Positions 9,657-20,652 are shown, numbered from the stretch's first letter. The stretch: DNA of 21,614 nucleotides from Trichosporon coremiiforme (GCA_039545355.1 BCJJ01000098.1:1-21614), one strand, 5' to 3'. The notes: a model not told the origin generated them from the sequence alone. Numbers and translations: made by a program.

Positions 9657-10680
9657 TTTGGTTTACATATCATGCAATTCAGTCGGAGAGACAGGAGGGA
9701 CACGCGCGCACGTCCAGGCGCGTCGCGCCCGCTCTTGCTCTCCTTGTACTGCTGGCACCTGCACGCGCAACGCTCGATATTCTCCTTCTGAACTGTCGCA
9801 GCTTGGTAATGAATGCAAACCTTGAATTTCACAAAACCCTTATACTGCATAGGCGGGTCACGCCTGTATGGCCGAGTCTGCTGGCAGGCTAGATCACCAC
9901 GAAGCAGTAGTGGATGGTCGGCATCGAACAAATGGCCCAAGGGCCATGCACAATGGCTGCTTTGACATGACAGGTGAAGCCCGTAACATGTCTCCCCAGG
10001 TTCGGACGGTGACGGCGCCCTGCGTTTCCTCTTATTAACTGCCATCAGAGCTCGCTCTTACGTGAAGCGGGTGTGTCTGACCTGGTCCGGACTGGCAGCC
10101 TGGGGTGCCATGCCTGCATGTGTTCAGGAACTTCCGCCTCGCCCGCGTTCCTTCCCACCATGGACATGCTCATGCGGTCCCAGGCCCAGTGGTCCTTGCT
10201 TGCGTCGATTGGGTGCACGGAAGCCTTGCCTGGAGAAGACGCATCTAAGCACCTTCACCCTATTCCTGCAGACCTGGACAGCTGCTTGACGGTGACAGAC
10301 TCAAGGTAACTGTGCCCGGTCTCTGCGTGCGTACCTCCCGGCAGACAACCGATAGAGCCTGCGAGGGCAGTGAGCCGCCCGTTCCCTGTGAACTCTCAAT
10401 GCCTCTGCGTATCACAGTGGAATCTGGGGTAGTGATCTCGGACACGAACATGGGCGGCAGGCGCACACCCAGCGTCAAGCACACCTGAGGAGGCGCAGCA
10501 GCCGTTTCCTGTAACCATTTGCTGGAGCGAGATATGCAGTGGGATGGGCGTGTTAAATGACGCAGGCGTGTCCTGCATGTCCTGTGCAGGCGTCAGTACT
10601 TGTGTTGACGGCCGGCTTTCTGCTCATCTGCTGGAGTCGAGGAGCATCTTTGTCTTTGTGAGTGCCAGGGTTGATGAAGA

Positions 10681-10880
10681 CATAAGGGACGGGGGGAGGG
10701 GAAGTGAGGGCGTTCGAAGGTCGAATGGGACGTGTTGCGTGGTCAAAGGGAGAGAGAGCGGCGAGGGTGAGAGAGGGTGAGGTGAGTGAGGAGGGAAGAG
10801 GGCCCAAGGAGACAGAGGTGCATTGGAAGAGAGAAGACGCCAAGGGGTTACAGGGAGATCAGGATCCTCCGGGGGATGGC
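10681..10880 (-). promoter_or_regulatory. GA-rich tract, possible promoter of an unseen minus-strand transcript
   Basis: About 200 bases of the plus strand are strongly purine-rich, so the minus strand is CT-rich. In this window CT-rich sequence on the coding strand precedes all three large genes, which suggests a transcription start running leftward and diverging from the SH3-TBC gene. A G-quadruplex motif (10686-10710) is inside. No recognisable protein follows on the minus strand, so the product could be noncoding or a dead gene. Confidence 0.25.
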
Positions 10881-11330
10881 GAGGGATGACCAGGATAGCT
10901 CAAAAGCTTGTTGACAAGACGGTGCCTTGTCCCTCCACTAGAAGGGGGTCGTTTGTTCCTTGCGACTTGTCAGCACTCATCTCTGTCCATTGCATTTGCA
11001 CTCGCGACCTCTCCAACGACGACCCCTGGCCAGACGTACCGCGTGTAGCGCGTTACATCAAGCTTGCTTCCTGCTTCATCGCCGCTCGTATAGTCTCGTC
11101 TTGTCTCGCATCTCGCTCGCCCGTTCGCTGCGCGGTGGCTGTAAATTACTCCAAGCGCTGAATCCCAACTCGGTGCTGCCTCACTGCGACAGCCGGCGCG
11201 CGCGCGCACCGTCCGACCACGACCCCGGCACGACCACGACCACTACCGTTCGGCCTCATCTCAACTTGACTTCAAGCATACCACGCTCAACCCAACCTAC
11301 CCGACCCAACGACCAACCATACGACCATCA

Positions 11331-11388
11331 TTCCCTTCCTCCCTTTCTCCTTACCTCCCTTCCTCCCTTCCTCCCTCCTCCCCTCTCC
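11331..11388 (+). promoter_or_regulatory. Near-pure polypyrimidine tract upstream of the SH3-TBC gene
   Basis: Fifty-eight bases contain only one purine (A at 11353) and are built from CCCTTCCT-like words. The tract is about 690 bases before the start codon at 12075, and the sequence between stays C-rich. It could be promoter or 5' leader. A 203-codon open frame across it (10960-11571) is a by-product of this composition and not a gene. Confidence 0.4.
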
Positions 11389-11924
11389 ACCGTTCCAACT
11401 CCCTCGAACACCCCCTACACGACTGCGATCACCTCCTCAACCGACCAGCTTCATCTGTCCTTCCAACACGACTGTCCTTCACTAACCACACACTTTATCC
11501 CACACTCCCTACCGTCGTTGCATGTCTTTCCAGCCGTCGTCGGTCGGTGCTCCCGCCAAGTGAACACATAACTACTTTGCACCTCGTCCGCTCTTGTGCA
11601 GACTAGTGGTAACTCGACTTCTATCGGCAGTCGGTCTCGCAGGAAGACTGAAAATCCACTGTCGCGGAAACGGCCTTATATCATCTTCGAACGTTACTCT
11701 ACACACCCAACACAACAAAAGGAACAACCCTTCTGCACTCAAACGTCCTGTCCGATTGTCTTTCCACTCGAGCCCTGCCCGAGCCGAGCTGTGCACACAC
11801 CGGACGCCGCACGCCGCAATCCTGACCCGGGTCTCTCAGTTTGGAAATTCAGTCGCGGTCGCGGTCACCTGCACAAAGCCTGTCCTGTCCAAGTCCTTCG
11901 AACGCCTGCTCGAGGGCCGCTCGA

Positions 11925-12038
11925 ATGCTCTCGTGTCACAACATCCTTAGCAGCCAAAGTGCAATCGAACGCGCCACAATAACAATCGAGACGACCCCCG
12001 ACGATTGCTGTGTTCTTCACACCTCTGATCGTGTGTGA
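11925..12038 (+). other. Upstream ORF in the SH3-TBC leader
   Basis: An ATG begins a 37-codon frame that ends in TGA 36 bases before the main start codon. If the mRNA leader extends this far, it would lower initiation at 12075. The peptide has no recognisable motif. Whether it is transcribed is not shown by sequence. Confidence 0.3.
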
Positions 12039-12074
12039 GCGCCGACCGTCGGTTTGCGACCTCGACCGCCCGTT

Positions 12075-15000
12075 ATGCGCCGCTTGAATCAGCGAGATAT
12101 CGAGTCGCTGTACGCCCATGCCTCTCGTGGCGGCATCGGCCAGGGCATTGCGTGAGTACTGCTCACAGTTCCATTGAGCGCCCCACCGGCATACTGACCG
12201 ACTCAGATTGACCGATTGTGTTGCCGAAGGTCCCGACCAGCTCATGTACATCCAAGGAGACACGTTGACGATACTGAAGGATTCTGGTGACTTCATCTTA
12301 GCCTGCTGCGAGGGCGAGGTCGGCTGGGTCAAGCGCGAGAACGTGTCCTTCGACGTGACTGGACCGATAGCAAGTTCCAGTTCGCCGAGCTCCGAGGAGA
12401 AGTACCCTGGCACTCCGCGAGACGCGCACCAGACGTTTGTCCATGCGGACGCAACATCCCGGCCCTTCGGCAGTGAGGAAACAGAGCGGAAACGACTGAG
12501 CCGTAAAGCAGTCCCACCTGCTCTTGTGTTGAACAAATCCTTCAACACGTCAAGCTTGTCCAATTTTGACTTCGCGTCGCCCTCTATGCCATCTCCCATC
12601 GCCAGTGACGAGGCTACAGTGAGCTCTGCGACGCGAGACGTCTTCCCGGAAGCTTCGATTTACTCCCCACATCAGCAACATCAGCACATCTGGCATATCA
12701 AACCGATCGCTGAAGAGAGCCGGAAGTCACTACGAGACATACGCAGGGTCACCTCGTATGGATCTGACAGCAGCGACCGAAGCTCCGGCTCTGGGCGGAT
12801 AGGTGGTATTGTCTTGGGCAGCATGTCTAGGAGACACTCAGGTGCATTTTCTCTGTCAATGGCCAATGCTAACCTCAGTGACATCCGAGGACGACCGAGA
12901 GACTATTGTGAGCCCAACACCAGAGGCCGCGGCGAATCTGTCTTTGTCCGCCCTTGGCGTATTCCCTTCACCCACGTTGCCTCCGACACAGACCCAGCAG
13001 GCATTCAACCGTCTCGCGCCCGTCTTGACAGTATCCAAGCGACAATCAATGGCGGTTGAAACATCGCGGACCAGCGTCATGTCAAGCGAATCAAACGAGA
13101 CGGAAGTGGTGAGAATGGACGACGTCAGAGAAGACGAGGAGCATATCTCGTTCGATGGAACAGCACGATTTGCTTCCTCACCCCCTGTAACCTCGCGACC
13201 TTTCCAGCCGATTAAAGCTCTCAACCTGTCGGCGTTCTCGCTGGGCGAGTACCGGGATGCGGTGCATGACACGACAGATCAGATGTCTCCATCCTCGCTT
13301 AACACGTTTGGTGGCGATGGTCTGATGTCCAGCGAGCTTCTGCTGAATCGCGACCCACCAGGCACATTGTCGCCCGACCGCACTGGCGCGACGTTTGGGC
13401 TGAGCATAGACAGGACAGGTACCAGCTTCCTCGACCTGGACACCAGCGGGCCGAACTTCCGACTCTTCGAGGATGGCGTTGACATCCCTCCGTTACCCCC
13501 ATATGTCGCCCAAGCTCATCCGTCTGAGACCATTGTCGAGGAAGAACAGCTGGAGCTGGATACACCGAGAGCGAAAGCCACACCGATATTTGCTGGTACA
13601 AAAACCATGACGGGCTCCCCAGAATCGAAGCGGACAGTGCAGGGGAGAGGGAGCGTGTACGGATCAGAGGAGACTGTTCTCGACACTCCGCAGTCACTTC
13701 CTCTCGCTGGCTTCTCGCATGCACCCGCGATCGCGGAGGTGCCGTCGAATGGGATCCATGCCAACGGCTCGGACGTTAACGAGCAGAGCACCCTTGCGCC
13801 CTTCTCGGCGAATGAGTCATTCAAGTCTAATGGTCTCCTTACTCCCGCCATGTCTTCGGTCTCATTGTCGCCGTCCATCATCACGCCCGGGTCCCCAAAC
13901 CCAACCGAGGACCGATGGTCCATCGACTCTCGCTACATGGCCAAGGCGGCCATGCGAAACAACTTCTACGCACTTGGACACTCACCCATGCTCACTGTGG
14001 TTGAGCGGCAGAAGCTGGAAGCCAGGTTATCGCAACTGTCCATGATGTCGGCCAACCGTAACAACACCGACTCCTGGGTGTTAGTTGAGCCGCCTACACG
14101 TGGCGTCGCGCAGAACGACCCCAACTCAGCTACGTTACCGACGGATGAACCGCCAGCCGGGTATGAGTTCGCGTCGATCCAGACACCGACATTGGGTTCA
14201 ACGTCGGACTCACCCAACCGGTCATTAACAACGGCATCGCCTTCCTCCGTTTCGCGCAAGACGCCGCCTCCACCACCCATCCAGACGGGTTCATCTCCTG
14301 ACAGCATTGGAAGGTCGCGTGGCCGACCGCGACCGCTAGCGATCGTTGGTACCCCAGTGGGGTCGGGTCAGGCGCAGTACGTGGAAACCAGCGGGTTGAA
14401 TAGCGGCCGCCCGTTCCGGCCACTTCCAAGCTTAAACTCGTCACCTTCCGCGCATCTTACGAAAAATGGTCACCTATCTGGTATTCCGCCCTCCCTGCCA
14501 GAATCGGTTCCGTTCCGTCCGCTCCCCGAAGTTCCAAAGCCGCCAGCCCTACAGACTCAAAGTCCCGAGAATGTCTCACCTTCGACGCAACTGCGCCAGC
14601 TTCCCCCAACGCCGACCTCGCACCGTGACCAGCAAGCTGCACTCGGCTTAGGCAAGCCTGCAAGGACTTCTAGTTCTGGAAGCAGGCCGCTTCCTGTCCG
14701 CGGCGATGTTCAGCGCAGCACCACCGCGCCTCAAGAGACGATTGTTCGATCCGAGAGCCCCTCTGTCATCAGCGACGAATCCGGGGGGCGGGCAGCCTCT
14801 CAGCCCGGCGAGAGAATGTTCAAGGTGTCGCGTGTACCCGTCCCGCGGGTGTCGATGGAGCAGGAAGCAGCTACGACGCCGAAGGCATCGCAGTTCCCTC
14901 GGAGTCAGGCCGCGCAGTTCGCTGAGACCACTCGTCGTGGGATGACTCCTGTGAAACAGTCGCTTATCAGTGTCTCAGCTCCAGTATCAAACCGCCCCTC

Positions 15001-16618
15001 CTCCGCGCGCCAATTTGTTTCTAACTCCGTCGTGAATGGATGGAGCTCCTCATCGGAGACGGAGCAGCTTAGTGATCACCCCATCTCCAACACGCCTCCG
15101 ACAGTCACGAGATCGCGCTCCAAGTCAATCTCGGCCGGTATTGCCAAGGCGTTTGGCAAGGACCGAAGAAAAGCTTCTCTTGACATTTCGACGCCGCTCC
15201 CTAACGTGTTCCGCATTTCGCCGCCGCGCACATCGACGTCCTCTCGAAACACGGATGGCCTGCTTCGTGTTGGTGGCAACTCATCGTCCCGCTCGGACTC
15301 TGGGTCGATCGGGGATTCTTCGACTGGTGGCTCCGTCACGTCGATTCATCACTTCGGCAGCGACGTATCTTCTCCCACTGCACGGACGTCGATTCAGAGG
15401 TCGAGGTTCAAGCCGCCTGTATCGCATCGCGACTTCGAGGATCCTACTGTGAAGACCGACGGCATGGAGTTCCAGATGATTCAGCCGCCGCGGCGCCACA
15501 TCGACCCACCCGCAATAAAGTTGAAGGTGGACTCCAGTAGTCTGGGACTGTTGCCCCCCGAGGAGATGGCTGGCCTCGAACCGCCCAGTTCAACCTCGAG
15601 CAGCAGCCACGGGCACGGCAGTATCGAGAGCGAGGAGCCAGCGCCTGACACGGACGAGTGGGGTTTCCTGGTTGCGCGGAGCCCGACGCCTGCGCTATTC
15701 CACACCAGGACCAGTCCTGAAGCAGTGCGAGCAGCTGAGCAGAAATGGCTCAATATCATTGCGACTCCTTTGTCTCACGGACAGCAGCCGCCGAAGAAAG
15801 TGCGTCGTCTGGTCATCGAGCAGGGCGTCCCTAATTCGTTGCGCGGCCGCGTCTGGGGCTGGTTCATGTCCAACGGCATGAACGGGCGAGTCGATGGCCT
15901 GTTCCAGCGCCTTGTCTCTAATGACGCGGGGCGGTTTGATGACCAGATCGAACGCGACGTTGCCAAGGTCTACTCCGATCACTCTGCGTTCTGTAACCGC
16001 GACTCCCCTGGCCGTGCCGGCCTCAAAACACTCCTGCGCGCGTATGTGCACTTTGCCCCGTCTGGATACCACTCTGAGCTTGCGCTCATCGGCGGCGCGC
16101 TTCTCATCCATGCTGTGGTGGAGGACGCCTTTTGGCTGCTGGCGGGATTGTTCAACGGTGCGCTCAAGACGTACTACGTCAAGGACCGCAGTGGCTTCCG
16201 CGTGGATCTCCACGTCTTCGCGGGTATTCTGCAGGGCTCCGAACCCAAGGTCGCGCAGCTCTTCCGTGATGTCGGAGTCGCACCTCACGACTACCTCCAG
16301 CCCTGGTGGATGGGCATGCTCATTCGATGCCTTCCTTGGCCGACCGTGCTGCGCCTTTTCGACGCCGTCATCTCTGAAGGTCCTCGATTCCTGCTTATCG
16401 CTTCACTCGCCGTCATCACGCTGTCTCGTGACCGGCTTCTAGCCCTTCCGCGCAACTCGAAGGTTATTCTCAACTACCTGCACCACCTGCCGCAGGACTC
16501 GCTCATGCTTCCGGACACGTTCATGCGCGCATGCGACCAGGTCAAGCTTCGAGATGACGACCTCAAGAAGCTCCGTGCCTCGGTCAAAGACCAGCTTGCC
16601 GCCGCAGGGCGCGAGTAG
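12075..16618 (+). CDS. SH3-like / TBC domain protein, probable Rab-GAP relative (three exons)
   Basis: Exons are 12075-12151, 12207-12841 and 12879-16618, giving 1483 residues. Intron 1 (55 nt) has GTGAGT, CTGAC and CTCAG. Intron 2 (37 nt) has GTGCAT, GCTAAC and CTCAG, and it joins two different frames cleanly. Residues about 25-75 resemble an SH3 fold: ALTDC at the ALYDY position, then PDQLMYIQGDTLTIL and GEVGWVKRENV. However, the ligand-binding aromatics are mostly lost. Residues about 80-1180 are Ser/Pro/Thr-rich and probably disordered, with Pro-rich motifs such as KTPPPPPIQ. Residues about 1212-1420 match the TBC fold (QGVPNSLRGRVWGWF, then LKTLLRAYVHFAPSGYH). TBC proteins stimulate GTP hydrolysis by Rab GTPases in membrane traffic. 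Here the catalytic Arg position is Lys1267 (IERDVAKV) and the YCQG glutamine position reads YHSE (1301-1304), so normal GAP activity is doubtful. I choose the ATG at 12075 because it opens 25 residues before the SH3-like start and spacing to intron 1 fits. Confidence 0.88.
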
Positions 16619-17273
16619 AAGTATGCCTGGACCAGACTCACATCCACCTCACATCCTCCCAACCATCAGCGCGATCGATCGGCTTGATGCCGCGCGACGC
16701 GTATTCATAGTCGGATCTCTGGCCCCGGCCAATCCCAAGCCAATGAATGGGACTGATCGGGGTCATCATTACGATCAAGCTATTTTTGCATTTGCCAACT
16801 CAATGCGAGTAAGAGTAATACACTACATTGTGTCTGTGCTTTACGACCACGAACTACAAACCTCATACCGTCATTATACTTGTATCATGCATAAGCAGCT
16901 GTCCTCATGTACTACTGTTGAGATCCGTGTTCAGAGTGTGGGGATCGCTGCGCGCTTCATGTGCTATATAGGTCGGTGCCTAGGGTGGGTTGAGGGAATT
17001 TGCCACCGCAAAAAATAGAAGACGGTACGGGGCCGGGGGCACGGTGAGCGGGGAGGTAGCCGCTGGCACCCTGGTGCGGTTGAACGAAGGTCCGTCTGTG
17101 TGGCCCAGCACGCACGTGCCAGGACCTCTATTTTGAGCAATGTCAAGCCCTTCGCTTCGTCTCCAGCTCTCCAGAATAGGTCCTCCTCGACTTTTCCATT
17201 TCACCTTTCCCACTCGCGACACCTCCATCTCCCTACACTGCGCCGACCACCGCCTGCATATCCTAGAGAACTA
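16619..17273. other. Intergenic: TBC 3' flank and CorA-like 5' flank
   Basis: The first part (about 16740-16970) is the most AT-rich stretch of this half of the window and probably holds the 3' UTR and cleavage site of the SH3-TBC gene. From about 17155 to 17245 the plus strand turns pyrimidine-rich (for example CTTTTCCATTTCACCTTTCC), the expected leader of the next gene. No other feature was seen. Confidence 0.5.
17155..17245 (+). promoter_or_regulatory. CT-rich promoter / leader of the CorA-like gene
   Basis: A pyrimidine-rich tract sits about 75-165 bases before the start codon, like those ahead of the other two large genes. It is likely close to the transcription start. Confidence 0.4.
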
Positions 17274-17324
17274 ATGGCCTTCTCATCATCCATGCCCCAG
17301 CCCATGGTCCCAGCCCAGCCATGA
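17274..17324 (+). other. Upstream ORF overlapping the CorA-like start (ATGA)
   Basis: ATG at 17274 opens a 16-codon peptide (MAFSSSMPQPMVPAQP) whose TGA (17322-17324) overlaps the main ATG (17321-17323) as ATGA. Two further in-frame ATGs (17292 and 17304) end at the same stop. Any ribosome starting at the first three ATGs would finish exactly on the main start, an arrangement that could allow stop-restart control. Confidence 0.5.
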
Positions 17325-20300
17325 GCGCCCAATCCTCCCGCGGGGGCCAATCTTCCTCCAGCCTGGGTCTCCCTGCTTCGTCAACCCCACCCCAGCAACC
17401 GACCCAGGACACATCCCCTGCCGAAACAAACGGCAGCAATGCAAGCAACGTTAGCAATAGCATCTCCAGCTCTGTCGGCGACGACTATGCTGCACTCCCT
17501 TCGGAGACCAATACGGGGAGCACTCCAAGCAACCCGGTAAACCCAACCCGGAGAGATTCGATGGAGGAGCTCGACTTCTCGATCGGGCCTCCGGGACAGA
17601 TGGAGGAAGACCAGTCTAATGTCGAACCTGCTGTAGGGGCGGTGTCAATAACACCTACTCCAGGTCAGCGCCGCGCTTCGATGGAGCAGCCGGCCCCGGT
17701 CATGGTGAAAGACTTTGCCCGGCCGCCTTCCCCAACTCCACATTTCTGGGAGCCGACGGACTCCCCGCGCATCCGCTCCGACGATGCACCCAAGCGTGCG
17801 ACGTCAATCAAGCGCACTCCCAGTATCAAAGGTCCTGTAGGTGGTCACAGAGGCAGCCATGGACACTCGGCGCGCGCACACCGGACCTCGTTCCTGACGA
17901 ATACACCCCGCACACCTCGGAGCACCCAGCCTCAGACGACCGCGCCCTCGACGCCGCAACCGCCCATCCTCTCTCTGACAGCCGCTGTCGCTTCTGATCA
18001 GCCTGAGTTTGCCGAACTCCTGACGCCCGCTCAGCTGCGAAAGAGGCGGAAACAGCGAGTGCCCCCTTCTCAGCTCGGAACAGGTCTTGGAGTGCTTGCC
18101 GGTCGGCCTATTCTTGCCGGTCCTAGCCGACTCGGCTTCGCGACCCCCGACGGAGACCTCTACCGAGGCGCGACGGAGAATCCTGTGGCCGCAACAGAGC
18201 CCACCGTGGTTGACGACGATGCGATAACCGTCGCGAGCTCGGCGAGCTCAGACTCATCGGCCAGCGGTATCGGTGCTCGTGCTACTGACCTCGTCCACCG
18301 TGTTGGAGAGGCCATTGGTATGAGGCGCGGGAGTTCTTCAAGCGGATCCGACTCCTCGAGCAGTACGAGCAGCAATGAATCAACGTCGGGGTTCAGCATT
18401 GGTCGGTTTGGACGTGCTCTGACTCGCACTATGTCCAGGGCTACAAATGACAGCGCAGCCGAAGAGCGCCCGAAGAGAGTCTACGTTCCCAGGCGACGAG
18501 AGTTCACGCTACTACTTCCTCCGGGGGAGAAGCTGCCGCAGAAGCCGAACGAGGCGACAGTCATCACGACTCCCATGCTTCCGCCTATCCTCGAAGCGAT
18601 CCGCTCGGTCAGGACAACGAATGGCATTGCTGGCGCACTCGATGTCCGGCCAAATATATCGCATCGCAAACACCACCACAGCGACCTTGCGGTTCGACGA
18701 GGTGGATCTGCTCCAGGTCGCAAGCGCGCCCAGTTCCTGAACCCACCAATTCCCCGCGTACCCAGGGTCGAGGCGCTCCGTGGCGCCGTGCCGGTTCGAC
18801 CGAAGTCGGCATCTGATCTGCTCGGCCTGGCAGCTGGACCAGGACGAAATCACTCGTCGCCAGATCTTGCGTCCGCGCGCAGCTCGTCAGGTTCAAGCAC
18901 CGACTCGTCTGCGCCATCACTATCACCGACGCCGACGTTAAGACTGCAACCGAAGCCTGCGTGGTGGTTAGATGTTTCATGTCCGACATGGAAGGATCTC
19001 AGAGACATCGGCGAGCTGCTTGCCTTACACCCTCTCACGCTGGAGGACGTGCTGCACCAGGATCCGCGCGAGAAGCTCGACACATTCCACAAGCTTGGCT
19101 ACTACTTCATCGTTATCCGTGCGCTCGACGAGCAGTACTTCAAGTACACGCCGGGCACGTCCGGCCCGCCTGGAACCGAGATCGAGCTCACAAACCCGAA
19201 TCAGGCTAGCCACCGCGAAGGAGATGGCGGCACGAAGGAGCGCAGACGACGCGGTTGGGGTTTCGGCCGTGCGACTGGCCGTGCAGCCACCAAGATCGGA
19301 GAGAAGGTCGAGATCGTCGAGAATGACCCCGGAAAAGAAGGTCTCGAAGGTGTCGGAGTTGGCGGCATCAACCTCTACCTCGTCGTGTTCGCTGACGGTA
19401 TTGTTTCGGTAAGTGTGGCTTCTGCCGCTGTTCTCAAGACCCATCTGACCGCCAGTTCCACTACGACGACGTCTCAAAACATGTGACCCGCGTTCGCGAC
19501 CGTGTCCTGCAGGTGCAGGAATCTGTGCCGTCTCCCGACTGGATTGCACACGGTCTGATCGATTCCATCGTGGACGCCTTCTTCCCGCTCATGGGATATG
19601 TCGATGGAGCCGTTGACGATATGGACAGCCTGACGATCGACCCGACCCGCGACCCCCGCATTCAGACTGTGCAGCCATCTCAGAATGTCGAGGTGCCGAA
19701 TCCGTCCGACGACCCGTATTCGCAATTTGGTGAGGAGCACACGTGGATCGACATGGAGAAGGACCCGCAGAAGTTCGACGAGAAGATGGCGATCTCCACG
19801 GGCGTGACTCTGTCCGAGAAGACTGGGCTTCGGCAGCGTCGCGTGTCGACAAGCATGTTCGAAGCTGCCAAAGCGGCGTCTGAGAAGGCGGCCGCCGCCA
19901 CCAAGAATGTGAGGAAGTCGGCAGCAGTGGCTGTGCCGAAGAAGACGCGCCTGCTCGACCACAGGTGGGCACGGCCGCTTCTGTATGCGTACCTTTACCT
20001 GCTCCCGACGACGAGTGCGGTCGAGCATGTACGCGAGGAGGGTGGCGAGGATGTGTTCGACCGGAGCACGATGCTGCGCAGTATAGCGAACATGCGCCGA
20101 TTAGTCACTGGTCTTTCCCGCATGCTGGGCGGGAAACACACGGTCGTCGCGGCACTGCTAAAGCGTACACGCGACAGCGCAGACGACGTCGAGGCGTACC
20201 TCAGCGACGTGCACGACCACATTCTGCTGCTGCAGACCTCGCTGTACCACTACGAGTACATTCTCTCGCATTGCCAGCCGGCGTACCTGTCCTATTTGCA

Positions 20301-20652
20301 AGTGTCGGGCACGCTGTCGCGCGGCGGCACCGACAAGCTGATTCTCGCGCTGTCAACGGTCACGATCGGCATTCTGCCAATGCAGTTTGTGATCGCGTTA
20401 TTCAGTGTGAACGTGCATGTGCCGCATAACGGCATGAGCGACCCGCCGGATGGCATCGACACACACCGGGAGCCGGACAACACGCTCGCGCCGTTCAACT
20501 GGTTCATCGTCATCGTCTTCGTCATCACGGTGATTGCACTCGGCGTTCTCGGCATTATCCGCTACTGGCGCTGGCTCGCGCGCAAGAAGTGGACAATCCG
20601 CCGTGGCGGCCAACTTCCTAGCGAGTGGGACGGGTTCTGGGGATGGCAGTAG
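17321..20652 (+). CDS. CorA-type divalent cation transporter, ALR/MNR2-like (two exons)
   Basis: Exons are 17321-19408 and 19456-20652, separated by a 47-nt phase-0 intron (GTAAGT, CTGACC, GCCAG), giving 1094 residues. Residues 1 to about 545 are Ser/Pro/Thr-rich and probably disordered cytosol. The CorA domain starts near residue 548 (WWLDVSCPTWKDL, then LALHPLTLEDVLHQ) and continues across the splice junction (FADGIVS/FHYDDVSK). It includes MLRSIANMRRLVTGL and HILLLQTSLYHYEYIL, the long helices of the family. Two membrane helices lie at about 991-1012 and 1044-1066 near the C-terminus, as in ALR1 and MNR2, which carry Mg2+ across the plasma or vacuolar membrane as oligomers. The signature after the first helix, normally GMN, reads SVN (1013-1015), followed by VHVPHNGM. 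A Lys/Arg- and Gly-rich insert (about 625-680) and another of about 120 residues lie inside the soluble domain. Function as an Mg2+ channel is therefore inferred from fold, not from the signature. Confidence 0.9.

Larger units (their letters stand above)
7562..10680. other. Gene-poor region, second part
   Basis: Frames of up to 229 codons occur on both strands (7566-8162 plus, 8066-8647 plus, 9356-10045 minus) but overlap each other, use unusual codons and show no domain. Splice-like words (GTACGT, GTGAGC, GTAAGG) appear without a convincing exon series. Apart from the small repeat and hairpin listed separately, I see nothing assignable. Confidence 0.5.

Noticed and set aside
9356..10045. A 229-codon minus-strand frame
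   Set aside because: Mixed Cys/Arg/Ser content without any recognisable domain, and it crosses a poly-T tract and a hairpin. No splice partners fit.
10960..11571. A 203-codon plus-strand open frame
   Set aside because: Its content is Ser/Pro/Leu from the pyrimidine-rich leader. It has no domain and sits where a promoter or 5' UTR is expected.
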